From: Boesenbergia rotunda
Lineage: Eukaryota > Streptophyta > Magnoliopsida > Zingiberales > Zingiberaceae
Reading direction: 5' to 3'
Assembly (NCBI GenBank): GCA_024364735.1
Contig: JAGFNQ010001195.1
Coordinates: 324,382 to 388,381 of the forward strand
Length of the DNA stretch: 64,000 bases
The notes beneath the pieces are model-generated. The model saw only the letters and a program-made list of their open reading frames with translations. It searched no databases and was not told where the DNA came from. Position numbers and translations under genes: made by a program. This document shows positions 54,721-64,000 of the stretch, piece after piece; the stretch's first letter is position 1, and each line of letters begins with the position of its first letter.

Positions 54721-57700
54721 TTGGTGTAGGTGACTTTTTTTTGGCACGAATTCACTCGTAAAATTAAGCATAATTGATAATATAATATGGATTAAGGTTA
54801 ATGACACTACTCTCTAATAAGTGCTTGGCATAATTGATCAAGGAACATAATCCGCATTATTAGGTATGAAATATCCAAATTCAAGTATGTATATGATCAA
54901 ATTGAGTATACTTGTCCAAAATTTGAGTATTCAGGTACGAGACTCCCTCTTTAGTTCTCAATGGCTCAAAAAATCAAGCACAATTAACTCAGATTCAAGT
55001 ATATATTGCCATGAATGAGGTACTATTTTCAAACATTTAGGTACATTGGAATGCAAGTTATGCTTTAATTAGTCTAAGTGAGTCTGTTTGGGACATATTT
55101 CCTTATTTCATTGATAATATAATATGGATTAAGATTAATGACACTACTGCTCTAATAAGTGATTCACATAATTGATCAGGGTACATAATCCGCATTATTA
55201 GGTATGAAATATCAAAATTCAAGTATGTGTATGATCAAATTGAATATACATGTGCACAATTTGAGTATTCATGAACGAGACTCCCTCTTTAGTTCTCAAT
55301 AGCTCAAAAAATAAAGCACAATTGACTCAAATTCAAGTATATATTTCTACGAATGAGGTACTAATTTCAAACTTTCAGGTACATTGGGACTCAAGTTATG
55401 CATTAATTACTGTGGGTGAGTCTGCTTGGGACATATTTCCTTGTTTCATTGATAATATAATATGGATTAAGGTTAATGTCACTATTGCTCTAATAAATAC
55501 TTCACATAATTGATCAGGCTACATAATCCGCATTATTATGTACGAAATATCCAAATTCAAGTATGTGTATGACCAAATTGAGTATACTTGTCCACAATTT
55601 GAGTATTTAAGTACGAGACTCCCTGTTTAGTTCTCAATGGCTCAAAAAATCAAGTACAATTGACTCAGATTCAAGTATACATTGCCACGAATGAGGTACT
55701 ATTTTCAAACTTACATGTACATTGGGACGCAAGTTATACATTAATTAGTATGGGTGAGTCTGTTTGGGACATATTTTCTTGTTTCATTGATAATATAATA
55801 TGGATTAAGGTTAATGACACTATTGTTTGAATAAGTGCTTCACATAATTGATTAGGGTACATAATCAGCATTATTAGATACGAAAAATACACAATGGAGC
55901 ATTATGCTTATCATGAATATAGACCACCTAATATGAGAGTCAATACCTTAGAAGTAGAAGAGAAAAATATATGTATCTGTATTTGACATTACCTGATGTG
56001 GTATACACCTATAATCAAATCCTAGAAGAGGTTGGTGTAGGTGAGTTTTTTTTCGACATATTTTCTTGTTTCAATGATAATATGATATGAATTAAGGTTA
56101 ATTGGTTGACATAATAGATGAGGGTACATAATCCACATTATTAGATACGAAATATCCAAATTGAAGTATATGTGTGACCAAATTGAGTATACTTGTCAAT
56201 AATTTGAGTATTCAGGTACGAGACACCCTATTTATTTCTCAATAGCTCAAAAAATCAAGCACAATTGACTCAGATTCAAGTATATATTGCCACGAAAGAG
56301 GTGCTAATTTCAAACTTTCATGTACATTGGGACTCAAGTTATGCATTAATTAGGGAGTCTGTTTGGGACATATTTCCTTGTTTCATTGATAATATAATAT
56401 AGATTAAGGTTAATGACACTATTGTCGAATAAGTGCTTCACATAATTGATTAGGGTACATAATCCGCATTATTAGGTACAAAAATACACAATGGAGCATT
56501 ATGCTTATCCTGAATATAGACCACATAATATGAGAGTCAATATCTTAGAAGTAGAAGAGAAAATGTATGTATCTATATTTGACATTACCTGATGTGGTAT
56601 ACACCTATAATCAAATCCTAGAATAGGTTGGTGTAGGTGAGTTTTTTTCGACATATTTTCCTGTTTCAATGATAATATGATTTGGATTAAGGTTAATTGG
56701 CTGACATAATTGATGAGGGTACATAATCCGCATTATTAGGTACGAAATATCCAAATTCAAGTATGTGTGTGAGCAAATTGAGTATACTTGTCCATAATTT
56801 GAGTATTCAGGTACGAGACTCCCTCTTTAGTTCTCAATAGCTCAAAAAATCAAGCACAATTAACTCAGATTCAAGTATATATTGCCACGAATGAGGTACT
56901 AATTTCAAACTTTCGGTTACATTAGGACTCAAGTTATGCATTAATTAGTGTGGGTGAGTCTGTTTGGGGCATATTTCCTTGTTTCATTGATAATATAATA
57001 TGGATTAAGATTAATGACACTATTGTTCGAATAAGTTCTTCACATCAATATTCGTAGAATCGCGATCCTACACAGGATCGATTTGGGGTCAGGATCGGAT
57101 CGGTCAGTATCGGATCGTAAAATCGTACGATCCTAACAAAAACCCTTAAAATGAAAGAATATATAATTTTTATTAACACTATAATGATAATAATCACGTT
57201 CAACTTCAAGAATATTCTATTGATTACAAGATGATCCAATTTAATTGTTAACCTATTAGATAATAGACATCTAAAAACGCATCATTTTAGAAAAAAGATA
57301 TAACATAATATTATTAATCAAAAACTAACTAAAAATGATTAAATAGATGATTAAATAATCTTAAAACCCCTAACACTAACTCTGTAAAAGATAAAAAAAA
57401 TAATAATAAAAAAGACTAATAATCTTCTGAGCTTCTAAAAAGACTTTAAATAATAATTTTTGGGATTCAATCTTAAAACTAACCTGTAGATCTTTGAACG
57501 AGTTTCAATTTGATATATTATAGGTCACGTGGTTCAATCCGAGTCAAAAATTATGACCTCTTGAAGCTTTCACCGATCCTGCTCCGATTCTGCTCCATTC
57601 TGTCCGATCCTATACGATTCTGTCCGATTCTGTCCGATCCTACCGATCCTGCTGCGATCCTGCTACGAAAAATGATTCTGCGCGATTCTGGATCGATTTG

Positions 57701-57931
57701 TGATCCAGGATCGTAGGATCGTACGATCCTACGATCCAGGATCGCTATTTTGCAAACTATGCTTCACATAATTGATCAGGATACATAACCCACATTATTA
57801 TGTATGAAATACACAATGGAGCATTATGCTTTTCATGAATATAGACCACCAGATATGAGAGTCAATACCTTAGAAGTAGAAGAGAAAATGCATGTATCTA
57901 TGTTTGACATTACCTGATGTGGTATACACCT
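54720..57931. repeat. Higher-order tandem-repeat field (338-bp, then ~600-bp units)
   Basis: The anchor word gataatataatatgg recurs at 54776, 55113, 55451 and 55789, a constant spacing of 337-338 bp. From 55789 the unit is enlarged by a block with gagcattatgcttatc and gtggtatacacctataatc, giving ~600-bp composites (55789-56388, 56388-56989). A third composite is interrupted by the 57046-57761 element and then by element E at 57932. Some stretches stay open across units, but no protein is recognised. Confidence 0.88.
57046..57761. mobile_element. Non-autonomous hAT-like element (716 bp) with 8-bp TSD
   Basis: It is flanked by cttcacat on both sides (57038-57045 and 57762-57769). The flanking repeat unit reads continuously once the element and one TSD copy are removed. 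Termini are imperfect inverted repeats that agree best in GCGATCCT. The subterminal parts are crowded with GGATCG/CGATCC words, a typical hAT feature. The centre is AT-rich and non-coding, so any movement would need a transposase from elsewhere. Confidence 0.75.
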
Positions 57932-60143
57932 TGTTGATGCAGTCTGGCCCTGATTGTTGTTTTGGTGTTGACAACGATTTTAGTTTAGGTTGATGATTAT
58001 GATGAGTATGATTAAGTCCTGATCGAGGATTAGGCATGATATGGAGGATCCTAGCCTGGAGGGCTAGATGTTGGAGAAATCCTAACCTGGAGGGTTAGGT
58101 GTGAGAAATCCTAGCTTAGAGGGCTAGGTGTTGGAAAAGTCCTAATTCGGAAAGGTTGGGTGAAAAGTCCTAGCTTGGAGGGCTCGGTGAAAAGTCCTAA
58201 CTTGGAGGGTTAGGTGCAAATTCCCATCCTGGAGAATTAGGTGAAAAAGTCCTGGCTTGGAGGGTCAGGTGCCTAGCTTGGAGGGCTAGGTTGGATGAAG
58301 TTCTAACTCGGAAGGGTTGGGTGAAAAGTCCTAGCTTGGAGGGCTAGGTGAAAAGTCCTAGCTTGGAGGGCTAGGTGAAAAGTCCTAACTTGGAGGGTTA
58401 GGTGCAAATTCCCAACTTGGAGAGTTAGATGGTAAATCCTTAGCTTGGAGGGCTAAGGTGGATGGAAACATAGCTTAGAGGGCTGAGTTTGAGTCCCTGG
58501 ATCGGTCTGGTGACCGATCCAGCGATGACTGATCGATCGGGTGACCGATCAGGGAGCACACAGTGAGGTTGGGAACCTACTGTGCTGCTCCTGATCGATC
58601 TGGTGCCCGATCAGGGAGTGTGCGTTTCACCCATTAACTGGCTCCTGATCGATCTGGTGACCAATCAGGGAGCGAGCAATGAGGTTGAGTTCCCTTGCTA
58701 AACTGCTTCTGATCGGTCTGCTGACCGATCAGGATCACTGTGCAGATCGTTTGGTGAACGATCCAGCTTCGCGGGCTCCTCACTAAGATCGATCAGGACG
58801 AAGCCTGATCGGTCTGGGGATGACCTGATCGGACTGCTGACCGATCAGGAAGATCCCTGATCGGTCAGTTGACCGATCAGAAGGTTTAGCCTGCGAAACT
58901 CAGAAATCGCCCCATATAAGGGTGGATCGGTCTGGTGAACGATCCACGACCTGGGATCGGTCTGGTGATCGGTCCAGGAGAATCTCAAAGAAATCGCGAT
59001 TTCTGATTGAGCGTTGGGGATCGATCAGGACGAATCCTGATCGATCTGTAACCAGCCTGATCGGTCTGGTGACCGATCAGGAGGCTCTCTGATCGGTCAG
59101 GTGACCGATCACTTTAATTCAAATTGCACTGTCAGACGCTCTGATCGCGTCTGAACGTATCTGATTTGCTGCCACTTACCTCTGATATTTGATTTACTGC
59201 TTGATTTGCTGCTCTAACAGTCTGATTAAGTAACAGGTGACAGGGGAGGATTCAAACACTCAAGGAGAAGTCAAAGAAGGCTTTCTTTGGAGCAGGTTTG
59301 TCCCTTTCTCCACACAGGTTGCAACGGCTGGAGCTGCAGGACTGAAGTCGCTGACTGAAGCTTGGCTGAGGGAGCTCAGGAAGTTCAGTAAGGGTTCAGT
59401 GTAGCTGGCACGTTGGCAGTGAGGCAGCTGTAGGCTGCTGGAGATGAGGTCACTTGTCGCTTAGTGGAGAAACAAAAGGAACGAGAGATAGCTTCGGTGA
59501 AGCAGAGTTCGACAATCTTTCAGCTTGTGTTCTTGAGTTCCTGAGCTTTGAGTTCTCCACATTGAGCTTGCTGTGTTCTTGAGGTTTCCATCATTCCAAG
59601 CAAGCAGTTGAGAAGCAATCATCCATTACTTGAGCGCTTGGAGGAAAGAACAAGAAGCTTGGAGTCCGACAGTGGGAAGACACGAAGAAAGGTTCTTGCG
59701 TGAGATCGCCACTGGGAGGAGCTCAGGGAAGCTTGCTGTGTTTTTGTCCTTGCTAAGTGTTTGAGTAAGATCCTTCTTGTTGTTTCTTTGTGCTTATTCT
59801 ATATCCTTGTTTGAAACACACTGTGGAGAGGTTTCTCCACCGAGAAGGAGGTTGCTTCATATCCGGTGATCACCGGGGCTTGATCTGCCGACGATCAAGG
59901 GATCGCCCACCTTAAGGGCACGCCAAGGAGTAGGGGCAAGTTATCCCCGAACCTTGTAAAATCTCCTTGTTAGCGATCTTGCTAATCTTGCTAGTTAGGT
60001 TTTGGTTTTAGTTTCTGCAAGTTTTGTTTTTCCATACTTCCGCTGTGCTACTGATAACTTCAAGTGCAGAAACTTGCTAACTCTTCAAAGTAAAAGTGAT
60101 TGGCTATATTCACCCCCCCTCTCTAGCCATCTCGTCACCAACA
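57932..60143 (+). repeat. Element E 5' LTR
   Basis: 2212 bp, from tgttgatgcagtc to cgtcaccaaca. U3 holds the hairpin minisatellite (58040-58480) and palindrome array (58495-59112). Near the U5 end is ttcaccccccctctctagcc, the pyrimidine run shared by all five elements. Confidence 0.93.
58495..59112. repeat. Palindrome array in element E LTR
   Basis: About 15 repeats of the TGATCGGT-N6-ACCGATCA type, spacer mostly CTGGTG, with several decayed sites. Immediately upstream (58040-58480) is the CCTAGC-ttggagg-GCTAGG minisatellite. Confidence 0.9.
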
Positions 60144-60145
60144 AG

Positions 60146-60157
60146 TGGTATCAGAGC
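60146..60157 (+). promoter_or_regulatory. Primer-binding site of element E
   Basis: TGGTATCAGAGC two bases after the 5' LTR, for initiator tRNA-Met priming. Confidence 0.93.
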
Positions 60158-60201
60158 AAGGGGCTCTGTACACGGCTTAACAACCGAGAGTTTACAACAA
60201 G

Positions 60202-61905
60202 ATGGCATTGAGAGAAGGCTTCTCCACCACCCGACCTCCATTCTTTGATGGCGCCGACTTCCAATATTGGAGATCAAAGATGGAATACTATTTGAAGATG
60301 GATATCCATACGTGGTTCGCGGTGAAGGAGGGATTCACCCCTCCTAAGGATGATGAAGGAAAAGAACTCGAGTCATGGAGGTGGACTACCGAACAAACAC
60401 GAAAAAGTGAAGCCGACGCGAAGGCGGTTGTCACTCTACAATGTGGCATGAACAAGGACCAACTCATCAAGGTTGGTCCCTTCACAAGTGCAAAAGACTT
60501 GTCGAACAAACTCATAGAGCTCCATGAAGGCACCCGAGACTCTAGAATTGCCAAGAGGGACTTGTTCCTCAATCAACTCCAAAATCTCGCCATGAAGGAG
60601 AATGAGTCGGTAAGTGAGCTCCATAGCCGGTTCAAGGAAGTCCTTAATGGACTTCATTCAATTGATGAAAAAGTCGAGAACCGCGACCTTGTGAGGTATG
60701 TCTTGAAAGCTTTTCCAAGGAATGCTTTGTGGTCATCCATGGTGGATGCCTACAAAGTATCCAAGGACCTATCTATTGTTAAGTTAGATGACTTATTTTG
60801 TGAGATGGAATTGCATGAAATGGCTAACAAAGGCCCCAAGGAGAAGGGGATTGCCTTAGTTGCAGGGGACCGAGTCACTAAGAAGAAGAAGGAGAAGAAG
60901 AAGGAGGTCTCATCATCTTCATCTTCTTCCGGATCCGAATCCAATTCCGAGGAAGATGGCAGCGACTCCTCTTCATCCGAAATGGCCAACTTTGTGAGGA
61001 GGATGATGCGAAGAGACCGACGTTTCAAAAGGAGAGGTAACACTAGTGAATTCAAACTTGATAAGAATAATGCATCTTGTTTTGAGTGTGGTAGGAAAGG
61101 GCATTTCAAGAATGAATGTCCGAAGCTTAAGAAGGAGGAGAAACCCAAAAGAAAAGAAGAAAAATCCAAGAAAAAGAAGAAAGCTTTGAAGGCCTCTTGG
61201 GATGAGTCATCTTCTAGCTCATCCGATGATGAGAAGGAGGAGAAGAGCACAAGGCAAGTGACACTCATGGCTCTTGGAGAGGAGAGCAGTGAAGAATCTT
61301 CAAGCTCCTCAAACGCGGCTTCATCATCTTCGGATGATGAAGAGGTAACTTCTCCCGAGCTTGAAAAATGTTATAGAGCAATTGCATGTTTAACTAGTAT
61401 GCTTAAGAAATCCAAAAATAAAGTTAAAGCATTGCAATTAGAGATTGACCAATTGAAAGCTTCTAGGGATGATAACATTGATGACTTGCATGTTGAATTA
61501 CTAGAAGATGAAATTAAATCTTTGAAACATGAGATTGTAAGCTGGAAATCCTCTAAGGTTGAGGAAATCAGTGATTTGCATGATAATGTGTTAGTAGAGG
61601 AAAACCAATTATTGAAGAGTGAAGTTGAGAAGCTCAAGAATATTCTTGGGAAATTCTCAAATAGCTCTAAGACCCTTGACATGATCCTAAATGCCCAAAG
61701 AGCGGTTTACAATAGGGCCGGTATTGGTTATCGCCCTAAGGAACTGTCATTTGTGTCTCTTATGTCTAGGACTGACATGAGACAATCTAGGACACCCAAA
61801 ATCCAAAAGAAAGTTGTCAAGGCATGGGTGCCTAAGTCATGTTTAGTTGATGCTTTAGGTCCCAAGGTTTGGGTACCTAAAACTTCTATTTTTCGAATTA
61901 TGTAG
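60202..61905 (+). CDS. gag: Element E Gag, intact (567 aa)
   Basis: It forms the cytoplasmic particle that packages element RNA. The ATG at 60202 follows the primer-binding site by 44 bp and begins MALREGFSTTRPPFFDGADF. Residues 12-35 are the N-terminal YWRSKMEYYL block and about 90-210 the UBN2-type domain (LHSRFKEVLNGLHSI, VLKAFPRNALWSSMV). A Ser/Glu tract precedes MANFVRRMMRR. The zinc knuckle is C293-FE-C296-GRKG-H301-FKNE-C306. Lys-rich and Ser/Asp-rich tracts follow, then about 385-520 coiled coil, KTLDMILNAQR, and AWVPKSC near the end. This length and the C-terminal coiled coils are typical of Sireviruses. It ends in TAG, with pol just behind in another frame. Confidence 0.93.
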   Translation: MALREGFSTTRPPFFDGADFQYWRSKMEYYLKMDIHTWFAVKEGFTPPKDDEGKELESWRWTTEQTRKSEADAKAVVTLQCGMNKDQLIKVGPFTSAKDLSNKLIELHEGTRDSRIAKRDLFLNQLQNLAMKENESVSELHSRFKEVLNGLHSIDEKVENRDLVRYVLKAFPRNALWSSMVDAYKVSKDLSIVKLDDLFCEMELHEMANKGPKEKGIALVAGDRVTKKKKEKKKEVSSSSSSSGSESNSEEDGSDSSSSEMANFVRRMMRRDRRFKRRGNTSEFKLDKNNASCFECGRKGHFKNECPKLKKEEKPKRKEEKSKKKKKALKASWDESSSSSSDDEKEEKSTRQVTLMALGEESSEESSSSSNAASSSSDDEEVTSPELEKCYRAIACLTSMLKKSKNKVKALQLEIDQLKASRDDNIDDLHVELLEDEIKSLKHEIVSWKSSKVEEISDLHDNVLVEENQLLKSEVEKLKNILGKFSNSSKTLDMILNAQRAVYNRAGIGYRPKELSFVSLMSRTDMRQSRTPKIQKKVVKAWVPKSCLVDALGPKVWVPKTSIFRIM

Positions 61906-61916
61906 GTTGTGATTGA

Positions 61917-64000
61917 GGGGAGCATCTATCAACTTGGTTCGTTGATAGTGGTTGCTCCAAACACATGACCGGGGATAGATCATTGTTTACCATATTTCAC
62001 AAGAAGAGTAGAGGTAATGTATCATTTGGTAACAATGGTAGTCTTAAGGTCATAGGAATAGGAGACATTCAAATATCCGAATGTCTTAGAATCTCAAATG
62101 TCCTTCTAGTCAAGGGGATGAAGTTTAATCTCCTAAGTGTCAGTCAATTGTGTGACACGGGTTACACAATTGACTTCCAACCAAGTCAATGTCTAGTTAG
62201 ACAAAATGACACCTTGGACACGGTACTAGTAGGAGCAAGAGTAGACAATATTTATCAAGTCTCTTTTAAAAGTGCTACTAATGCTTTTGCTAAGTGCTTC
62301 ATGTCAAAAGAAGAAGAGTCCACACTTTGGCATCGGAGGCTAGCACATGTGAACATGAAGAACATCCGGAAGTTGGCCAACAAGGGACTAGTTCGAGGCT
62401 TACCAAGCATCAAGTATGAAAAAGACAAGTTATGTGATGCGTGTCAAATGGGTAAGCAAACAAAATCTGCACATAAAGGTAAAAGCGCTGTAAGTACTTC
62501 CAATGCATTAGACTTACTTCACATGGATCTATTTGATTGTAGTACTATCATATCATTGAATGGAAGTAGATATTGCTTTGTGATCATTGATGATTTCACT
62601 AGATATACATGGACTTACTTTTTAAAATATAAGGACCAAACCTTAGATATTTTCATTTCTTTTTGTAGAAGAGTTGAAAATGAAAAATCATTAACAATTA
62701 AGACAATTAGAAGTGATCATGGAGGTGAATTCCAAAACCAAAGATTTTTAGAATTTTGTCAAGATAGAGGTTATAGGCATGAGTTCTCCACTCCTAGAAC
62801 ACCACAACAAAATGGTGTTGTAGAGAGGAAGAACCGTGTTCTTCAAGAGGTTGCACGAAGCATGCTTAATGAGTACTCACTCCCGAGTTACTTATGGGCT
62901 GAAGCTGTAAATACAGCTTGCTATGTGCAAAATCGAGTTCTCATCCATAGGTTTTTAGGAAAGACTCCCCATGAACTTTGGTTTGGGAAACCACCTACGG
63001 TTAAACATCTTCGGGTGTTTGGTTGTAAGGTGTTCATCCTAAACACCAAGGATCACCTTGGAAAGTTCACGGCAAAGGCTGATGAAGGGATACTAGTCGG
63101 GTACTCCCTCGTTAGCAAAGCTTACCGAGTCTACAACAAGAAAACTAGATTAGTTGAAGAGTCTTCTGATGTGGTTTTTGAAGAAATTCGGAAATCAATT
63201 GACCAATCAGAAAATGCAGAAGGAGTTCAACTCGAACTAAGGAGACTTAGATTGAATGAAATTCCAAGTGTTGTTGATGGTGATGAGTCTGATGACGGTG
63301 AACTCAGACAACCTATTGATCAGCCGGATCCTGAGGCTGAACTTGTGTCTAGTGGACCCGTTCAAGAAGCACCACCAACACCAAGGCAAACGAGATTAGC
63401 CTCTAGTCATCCCCAAGACCAAATCGTTGGAGACATCCATCAAGGGGTTAGGACTAGATCATTCTTCCGGAATGAGGCTAATGAAGTTGCTCTAATTTCC
63501 GAAATTGAACCTAGAAAAATTGATGAAGCATTAAATGATCCCGATTGGATTATCGCGATGCAAGATGAACTAGGTCAATTTGAGAGGAGTCAGGTTTGGG
63601 ACTTAGTCCCTAGACCTAAGAAGACCACCATTATTGGAACCAAATGAGTCTTCAAAAACAAATTAAACCACAAGGGAGAAATCATTAGAAACAAGGCACG
63701 CTTGGTAGCCAAGGGCTACAGTCAAGTTGAAGGCCTTGATTATGATGAGACTTATGCTCCCGTGGCACGATTAGAGTCCATCCGATTGATGCTTGCATTC
63801 GCAGCACATCGTGGCTTCAAATTATTTCAAATGGACGTCAAATCGGCCTTCCTAAATGGTTTGATTAGGGAAGAGGTCTATGTCGAACAACCTCCAGGGT
63901 TTGAGAGTACCGAATATCCAAACCACGTGTTCAAGCTCAAAAAGGCACTCTATGGCCTTAAACAAGCACCCCGGGCTTGGTATGAGCGGTTGTCGACATT
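61917..64000 (+). pseudogene. pol: Element E pol, 5' two-thirds (two lesions), cut by the window end
   Basis: The protease motif WFVDSGCSKHMTGD has its catalytic Asp at 61944-61946. The frame is open to 63647: GAG-pre-integrase with HHCC (WHRRLAHVN...CDACQMGKQ), then integrase core LLHMDLFD, FVIIDDFTRYTW, RSDHGGEFQ, TPQQNGVVERKN. A TGA at 63645-63647 replaces the Trp of GTKWVF seen in element C. RT continues in the same frame (ARLVAKGYSQVEGLDYDETY, QMDVKSAFLNG, YGLKQAPRAWYERL) to the window edge. The pol frame is -1 relative to gag because E has one G fewer than C in the run after the gag stop (61916-61920). Confidence 0.88.

Larger units (their letters stand above)
57932..64000 (+). mobile_element. 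Element E: Sirevirus-like retrotransposon, 3' part outside the window
   Basis: A plus-strand element with 5' LTR 57932-60143, primer-binding site 60146-60157, an intact gag (60202-61905) and pol from 61917 to the window end within RT. It is inserted in the tandem-repeat field after cacct (57927-57931); the matching TSD lies outside. It belongs to the LTR family of C and D and is the least damaged coding copy here. Confidence 0.94.

Overview
The window is plant nuclear DNA, probably from a monocot although the sequence does not prove this. It has long stretches without genes, GT-AG introns, large Ty1/copia elements of Sirevirus type, hAT and PIF/Harbinger relics, and no bacterial gene layout. 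I see no intact host gene, tRNA or rRNA. Almost everything is transposable-element sequence nested inside older transposable-element sequence. I name the elements A to G for reference.

Layout: 1-4080 is a decayed plus-strand Ty1/copia element (G). About 4.97-5.54 kb is a decayed minus-strand copia reverse transcriptase (RT). About 8.01-23.67 kb is a dead minus-strand hAT transposon. Its coding region is split by Sirevirus-like element A (10278-23227), whose gag is in turn split by element B (12782-21153, perfect 5-bp target-site duplication (TSD) tatac). 25.19-27.03 kb is a decayed PIF/Harbinger-type Myb/SANT ORF. 28.4-54.27 kb is one plus-strand Ulp1/C48 cysteine-protease gene, broken into four blocks by a solo LTR (F, 28930-31206, TSD gttta), by element C (33187-45287, TSD atgta) and by element D (45429-53938, TSD agttt/aattt). 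54.7-57.93 kb is a tandem-repeat field with a 338-bp period and then a ~600-bp period. It was invaded by a 716-bp non-autonomous hAT-like element (57046-57761, 8-bp TSD) and by plus-strand element E (57932 to beyond the window).

A, B, C, D and E share Sirevirus-like features: long LTRs, a TGGTATCAGAGC primer-binding site, an LTR end with TGAATA next to a G/C run, several polypurine-like tracts before the 3' LTR, and a long Gag with coiled coils. They are unequal in content. E has an intact gag and a nearly intact pol. C has a damaged gag, a pol, and an extra gene. B has gag and the extra gene but no pol. A and D have gag only.

The most interesting system is the extra gene, in the envelope-like position between pol and the 3' LTR of B and C. 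In both families it starts with a tiny coding exon (20 nt in B, 11 nt in C) and a GT-AG intron that restores the frame. It then encodes a ~400-440 residue protein resembling the 'putative plant transposon protein' (Transposase_32-like) domain. In both families the family-specific palindrome array that fills LTR U3 upstream of the TATA box is repeated just upstream of this gene. In B the TATA box lies exactly 8 nt from the first GGCGCC palindrome in both places. I infer a self-regulating cis-array/trans-factor module, possibly comparable to VANC anti-silencing in VANDAL transposons. The binding and the function are untested.
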